Shown: positions 57,722 to 64,000 of the stretch, one piece after another
How positions within the stretch are numbered: the stretch's first letter is position 1
Layout: the number at the start of each line of letters is the position of its first letter
From: Haemonchus contortus
Lineage: Eukaryota > Nematoda > Chromadorea > Rhabditida > Trichostrongylidae
Direction of reading: 5' to 3'
DNA: 64,000 nt
Assembly: GCA_000469685.2 (NCBI GenBank)
Contig: LS997562.1
Location: 44,148,869-44,212,868 of the forward strand
Notes under the pieces: model-generated
What the model was told of the DNA's origin: nothing
The model's input: only the letters and a program-made list of their open reading frames with translations
Database searches by the model: none
Made by a program: the position numbers and the translations under genes

Positions 57722-59629
57722 ATGGAAGGGAGCAATCAGGAAGGTAAATCAGTGTTTGCTGATTTGTATGGTATCTCTTCCGAAGTAGCAAACATGCATT
57801 TCGGAAAGAACAAAAGAAATCTATACGCAGTCATACTGAAAAGCTTAAGAGGTTGTGAGGAAGTAATAGGTAGCCATAGCGAGAGAACTAGAGCTAGGGT
57901 AGCTGTAATCCTATAGGTTATCTTCTAGCTCTAGCTAGTTAGAGCTACAAGGTAACGTTGCTAGAAGGTTACATTGGCGTATGCTGGCTGAAAAAATCAA
58001 CTAACGGACGAAATCGAGACCAGCATTACAGCTGGGTCATTATAATAATATGCCAAACTAAAGTGAATGCTTTTCTTTGTCATACATATATGCTACCCTG
58101 AGACGCTTAGCCTACTTCCCGTAGCAGTCTTGCGGAGTGAGGCACCTCCTTAGGGATATCCTCTTGGCTAAGTAGAATTGAACGATTACGTTAATTTTCT
58201 GATATTATTGAGCTGTTTGACTGAGAATAATTGAAGCGCACCGTTTTCTTTTAAACAAAACAGATTATTGTAGATTGCATCGCAGCCGCTGTGCAAAATG
58301 AGGCCGTCTCAAACTGGGTGGAGCGGTCTGTCAACAGAACTCTTCTCTCCTTCGTCTTCGCAATACCTATGGAAGGTTCAACAAGGATAGTGAGTTGTTA
58401 GCAGAGCGTTTTTCTTTACACGGGACTCGTACTTGTGCTTTTTAGGCCCCGAGTCCTTTATTTTAGCGCCAAGAGGTATTTCTGTAAGACTTGCGGAATT
58501 TGATAATTTTAGTGACACCTGCTCTGATAGCATTAAGTATTGTAATTTTGTTCGGAAGACTATCGAACATTCAGCCGTACCCTTAAAATCCGCTCATAAA
58601 GTTGTACATGAATAAGTATAAAGTGGCCTACCCTTCTCTATTCCTACATTATCAGTCACACATTACATTTCCAGTCAGACCCCTCGAACAACTAAATATG
58701 AACCCAAACTATATCGTGAAAAAGCTCAGCCAGTAGTTATTCAATACACATCTATTCCTGACCTATCTCACACTTTACCCTTGAATGTAATGAGCAGGAG
58801 TAGATATTAAAAACATTTTTTTTCAAAAACAATGAAAATTTAGTCCTTAGAGGAGGTTGGATTTCTCATTATGTGGATTTTATCTCTCATTGCCTGTTTC
58901 CCATCTAACAGTGTCCGCCTTGAGTGATTTTACTCGATTTCTTTTCATATTTGAGCTGGATGTTGGAACTTAACTCTCCATATAGTGCCTATAACAGTTT
59001 ATGGTCAATTCTTTCTTGGAACCGTATGTAAATTTTCCCCGACCGAGAATGGGCTCGATGTTTGTTTGATTGAATTACACACCTGCCGATACTGTTCATC
59101 TCGTTTATTTTGGCTTTGTTCAGTTGTTCCGTGGCAGCAGTCGCAGCAGAGTTTGTACAGTCATCAAGTGCGATCAATGCTTCGGGTGGTGTTTGGTTTA
59201 AGGTCTAGGACAGGAATAGTAGGGATGAACATTCATTGGAAATTTGCAATTCAAGGTTATATGAGTGGTCCAGCGATGGTGAGAGCGTAGCTACTACAAA
59301 GCTGTGTAAGGAAGTTGTCTCTACCCCAGCTGCAAAAATGGTATAAGTTCAGTCACCTAGGGTTTTAACTAAATTAGGAGCTGCCCTCTGTCGGCCTTGG
59401 CTAGTGTGATCATGGTCCATGTTCGATCTATCTGCAATCTCAGCATGATTTCAAGTCGGTATGTTTCTTCTTCAAGCCTTTCAAGATTGAAATTCTTTTT
59501 TAGGCCAACGTTCCGGTAGCTTCGCCTTCGCCTGGAATGGTCCGAAGCTTATGTGCCCCACTCGCTCAAACGCCTCAACAGAAACTTCAAGGTTCCTCAA
59601 CTAGACTAGCAAATCTTCAAAACTATTGA
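57722..59629 (+). CDS. multi-exon gene of unknown function
   Basis: ATG 57722 follows a TTTTTCAAG acceptor (57689). Exons 57722-57862, 58264-58375 and 58446 onward are in phase. They encode SVFADLYGISSEVANMHF, then DCIAAAVQNEAVSNWVERSV, then LLSFVFAIPMEGPESFILAP and RGISVRLAEFDNF. Exon 3 either runs to TAA 58615, making a 140-residue protein, or leaves at a donor (for example 58536). In that case it joins 58986-59027, 59124-59202 (SVAAVAAEFVQSSSAINASG) and the last exon 59504-59629, which encodes ANVPVASPSPGMVRSL, a Gln/Pro-rich stretch and LANLQNY before TGA. The longer version is favoured because the later exons have good splice sites and composition. No known family was recognised. The 58986 exon is the weakest. 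Confidence 0.55.
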
Positions 59630-62600
59630 TCGAAGAGTCTAAGACTGCTCATGTCGATCCGCCTCTAAGACTGGAGAACGACTACCCTCGTGTTAGCTTT
59701 AGTTAGAAATAACCACTTGTATCTCCTACTGTAGATTCAAGGCCACAAAGGTTGAAGAAGGGTGCGACTTCCAGGGTTGTAGCCTTGCATCCTCCTGTTT
59801 ATTTCGGGGTCTTTGGTAGTGATCCAAAGCGCTTACAGTGTTTTGCGCGCTGTGATATCGGGTTCAAGTGCTAATATGGACATGGAAACGTCAAAGGACG
59901 AACCCGCGTGGTACAAAACTCGATGAGCTCTCAAGAGGATATGCATTCGTGACTAACGAATGTGACCGATGTGAAACAAAAAGTGACTTGAGTTGCTTTC
60001 ACGAGAGCGAAGCTGTCGAAACCTTGGCATAATAAAGAGTTTCAAACTTGAAAGGCTTGAAGAAGAAGCATTCAGACTGGTCATGCTCCGAGCCCACAGA
60101 CTGGAGAGAAGGAGTCCTGACACAGGGGTACAGGGACCTGGTTCCGACCAGGCGGTGACGACAGTGCTCCATGATGCGTATGTCCACCTGGACATTTGTA
60201 ACGGAAAAAATTTTCGACGATCACCTGTAACTCTTAGCACTCTGGTGGCTGAAGTAGTAGACAGCCGTTCTTAGGAAGCGGAAAGGCGTTGAAGCTTTAA
60301 GGTCTTCGTAGAACGTTGCCCATTCTTTTTATATTAGTTACACGAATGATACAAGTGCACCATAAAATTGCCGGCTTTGGTAGGTTGGTTGAAATCTTGG
60401 AGTCCCGATGAGTTTCTTTGCACGTGTTCACATTGTCTGTTGTCACAGGTCATTTGAATTGTTCTTATCTCTTTGGTACAGTAATGCGTCATCCTTCTTA
60501 TGAATATTAATGATATTGTGAGTAGGGAATGCTGTAATCATTGAAAAACTTGCATCAATTATTACAACAACTCATTTTTTTGAAACCGTACTTTTTTGTT
60601 TCCAATCTCGGAAATTTCTAAAGACATGTTTTATTATCAGAGTAATAGGTGTGTTTGACTCCATATTTTTCGTAGTAATTGTGGTGCTATGTAGAGTTTG
60701 TAAGCACAGTAGCCTTTAGGCTCGTTCGCGACAAACACAAGTAGGTTTGTGTGGGTAAAAGATCTGATCTGCATACAAATTGATTCTTGAGTAGTTGTTT
60801 CGTGCCTACTATGGTATTTCCTTTTATGCATTTGAATACCATTACTCGAACTCACAATAAGTCCGCGATTTTATTACTCTTGTGGCATATTCAAGGTGAA
60901 GAGTGGTACTCCAAGCACTGTGTGGCCTGTTCAAGCCGTTGCTTCGATTGCAAACTAATTGACATTCCTTTAAAAGTATCACTGAAAACGGATAAAGCTC
61001 GGAGCAGCTCGAGTTACTGATTTAATCATTTCAATCAGCTTATTTTCCTCACAGTCTTTGCCTAATTTCTATCAATTTGAGGATTTCGGCAATTATTTCA
61101 TGCCTATCAAAGGTTTATAACAGTGATAGTTTCGATGTAGTGGCAGAAGGGTAGCCTCATGATCTGTTCCATATATTACCCATTCAATTATTTTGTCTTC
61201 ATACAACGCTAATGGGGAAGCCACTTCTGTTTTCTTGTTGTAGTCTTCAATCACAAAGAAATGTTGGATAATAAATTAAAAGCATAATTTTGTTTCTAGT
61301 TTGCAGGAGTTTTTTTTTTTTTGATACCGCAACTTCTTAATGTTCGTTTCCCAGTCATATTAATCTGAGCTTTATAAATGGTAACAGGTTTTTTAGCTTT
61401 GAATCATGTCTTTTGAGCACAGTTTCTTCTGACACTATCATATGTTCCAGTCTTGCTAACCGAAGTTTTGTTAATGTAGTGGAACTAATGTACTCTTTGT
61501 AATTAGATTTCTTGATTAGTTTTGGTTGATTGAAAAAAATTGAAATAGCTTCTCCAGTCGTTCAAAATATGACCAATAAACACTTTTTATAATACATTTC
61601 TAATCGCCGAGTGCTTCATGACCGCCTTGTTTCAGTTCTGTTTTTATTTTAATTCCCTAAAAAATTACACTTCAATGTTCTAGCGTCGTTCCTATTGTTC
61701 GCTTAACTTGCACAGCCCAATCTGCAAGCGACCTACTGTTTTTTGCAGGTTAAATTTTCTGAATGGCATCAGTCTAATCCATGCAGTGGAACTTATGGTG
61801 CTGCCCGTTAACGTGAATACAATGAGAAAAATCGGAACCATTGAACAGACCGTGTTAAACAGAACTATGATCATTGGGCCCATATTTAATATTTTGGCTG
61901 CATGAGAGCAGGGATTGCAGTAGACAGCTTGGTTGTCCAGGATGCACCGTAAGAAATAGCGCAAGTTCGACTTCATTTAACAACCAAAAGGCCTTCGAAG
62001 TTGTGCTTTTTCATACGGGGCTCATAGGAGGAGTGGGTGTTTTTATTTATTCAGAGATCTTTTGAGATCAATTACGCTACTCTTAGCAGATAGAGTGTTT
62101 ATGGGACAAAAGTCAATGCAGATACTTGTCCAGTTGGAGCGAGTCTCCCAACCTTTCGGGTTTGTTCTTTCCGAATTAGCTAGATAAAAAACATCGGCTT
62201 GAACCGTGCGAGTTCACGATTTGCCACTGAAAGGAAGAATTTTTGTTCCCTGTGATCCCTTTGCCTAAGGTCCACTTCTTTTCATTTCTTGCCGACTGAT
62301 AGTGTTTCAGAGAGCATTTTCACTTCTTGATATTCGTTTCCACGCATCGATCGTTTTTTCTGAAGTATTTCCATAAATGAGAGAATGCTAGTGTAATGGA
62401 AAGTGCCGCTCACACGCATGTGGTTCAGAGATCGAAACCCGGACGATATCCGCTCAGAGCCAATCAAGCCTTCCATCCTTCTGGGGCGATAATTGGTGAC
62501 ATGCTGGGAGAATGAAAGCACTGACTTGTATATCGACTGACTACAGCAAGACATGTAGAGGCCGCATGTGCATTCGAAACTCCTACGACTCAGAATTGAA

Positions 62601-64000
62601 AACGAATGTGGGACCCACTCTAAAAGGGGATTATCGAGGCTTATCACTCCTGAGATGTACGAGGATGTTTCCAGCGTCAAGTCAGCAGTTGCAAACTCAG
62701 CCGTCTGTTGCAACTTCTTAGACATTAACCTTAGAATGGAATCCCTCTAAGGCTTTAGGAAGTGTTCGCCTGGCCCGTTAATACCGTCTCAACTGACATT
62801 GCTTATAATTCTCTTTGACTTGTTACTGAAGGCAAAATGAGGAGTGCTAGAAAGTTGCCTAGTCTAGTTCTTTCCAAGTCTTCTTCATAAGATGGCAGAA
62901 AGGAATTCAATTGAATCAGTTAGACAGAAGAATCGTTAAAGCAGCGTCTCGGTTTTTGGCACCTTTGAGGAGTAGGTGACTTGAAGAAACTACTGGAACT
63001 GACACCGCATCAACATATTTGGAAACAAGTTTCACTCTTGGTGTGCGGCTCAGACAACGGCGAGTATTTTAGAAAGCGGAATTGAAAATAAATTTTCAAC
63101 AAGGGAAGAATAGCGGGGAAGGGGGGGGGGTGGAAGTGGTGTGATGAAAAATGGCGCATATTTAACACACTTGCATGTCGAATCGGTAGTCGTTTGGACC
63201 AGCCAAGCCTTCCTTCGTGGATCAGGCACTTGGTACCGGACTCGTCTGGGAGGATAAAACGTATACATGTTTATGTAAGGGCGATCACTCGAAAGGGAAT
63301 GATCAAAGACTTTATCTTTCAACTTTATTTATGAGTAGCAAGGATTTTCTTTGAACTTGACAGAAACTAAGATTCCTTAGGTTCTCTTATGATTACAGTG
63401 CACGCATGAAATTTTCGTCCTGAGAACTGGAGCGGCTCGGTGCCGGCTGGATTTTGAGTTCTCTGACAAATGTAAAATCCTTATTTTGCTTTGGTTGGAT
63501 CTGATCCATGCATCTTGCTTCTGATAAAAGTGTCCTGTTACTGACATCTCATTTGAATAGACTGTTTTACCCAATAAATAAATATCCTAGTAAATGGTAG
63601 TAAATAAATAGGATCGTATACCAAGCTGCTATTTCCTTAAAAGACTTTGCGAGCAGACAATATTGATGAACTTTGTATGGCTGAAGCAGTGTCATTCCGA
63701 GGTTTATTGGTTAATACAAATACTAGTGAAGTAGTGATGCCGTCTATTGTAAGGATTCAGGTAGTAGAATCATTCTAGTTCTAGTATGGACGCATTATGC
63801 GGCCCTCCTGTGAGAATACCCATCTACTTTCTGTTTGCTTTATAATCGTAATTTTCATATTTCTATTTTGTACCTGGAACCGCCTCTTTGGTTTCCTTAA
63901 CACCGGTTTGTAGTACTATTCCTCCGTCTTCGTTTTTACCTTTTCTCTTCCTGACAAGCCTAGCGCAACAAAGTGGAAGGAAACCGGCTGACAAGCTGAC
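59630..64000. other. no convincing gene
   Basis: AT-rich with scattered open frames. One minus-strand frame near 61745-61985 has a hydrophobic stretch (MIIVLFNTVCSMVPIFLIVF) that could be an exon of a membrane protein, but it is not splice-bounded. A plus-strand Cys-rich segment at 60895-61018 (SKHCVACSSRCFDC) resembles half a LIM or zinc finger but the spacing is wrong. A short G run lies at 63121-63130. Confidence 0.4.

Noticed and set aside
60895..61018. Possible LIM or zinc-finger exon (WYSKHCVACSSRCFDC)
   Set aside because: Cys/His spacing does not fit a LIM or other standard finger, and the upstream part cannot be traced.
62282..62725. 147-codon minus-strand frame
   Set aside because: Composition is unlike the exons here, no domain is visible, and the opposite strand is also partly open. 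Possibly an old repeat.

Overview
The window looks like a piece of a nematode nuclear genome, most likely a parasitic strongylid (hookworm-like) worm. The evidence is: many short exons with TTTCAG-type 3' splice sites and GTAAGT/GTGAGT donors, start codons a few bases after a TTTCAG that fits spliced-leader trans-splicing, AT-rich introns full of small fold-back transposons, and a decayed mariner element. The species is inferred. No prokaryotic features, rRNA, tRNA or CRISPR were seen.

Layout: 1-144 (+) may be the 3' end of an unidentified gene, and 2230-2321 (+) is a probable terminal exon. 2674-6664 (+) is a complete 19-exon gene for the replication-licensing factor CDT1. Convergent with it, 7089-18470 (-) holds the membrane domain and C-terminus of a TRPA-family cation channel; one of its introns carries the mariner element (8709-9963) and a 51-bp fold-back. 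18.5-31 kb is gene-poor, with a 145-bp tandem array at 25.2-25.8 kb. 31-36.6 kb holds fragments of three unidentified genes (two on -, one on +) plus hAT-like MITEs, two of them inside one intron. 36.6-42.9 kb is mostly empty. 42942-44642 (+) is a complete 4-exon gene for a small Cys-rich Shisa-like membrane protein, with a MULE-like fold-back in intron 2.

46296-47647 (-) is DNAJC8 (splicing-associated J protein), 48861-52300 (-) a CABLES-family cyclin-box protein, and 53642-57198 (-) a complete 7-exon RS-RRM-RS splicing regulator. 57722-59629 (+), diverging from it, is an unidentified multi-exon gene. 59.6-64 kb shows no convincing gene.

The genes are a normal eukaryotic mixture and not a pathway or operon. 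Loose themes are cell-cycle control (CDT1, CABLES) and pre-mRNA splicing (DNAJC8, the SR protein). All exon models were built by hand from reading frame, splice sites and phase; where a 5' end could not be found this is stated. No clear undescribed multi-gene system was seen. The most unusual items are the Shisa-like protein, the unknown genes, and the families of fold-back elements in introns.
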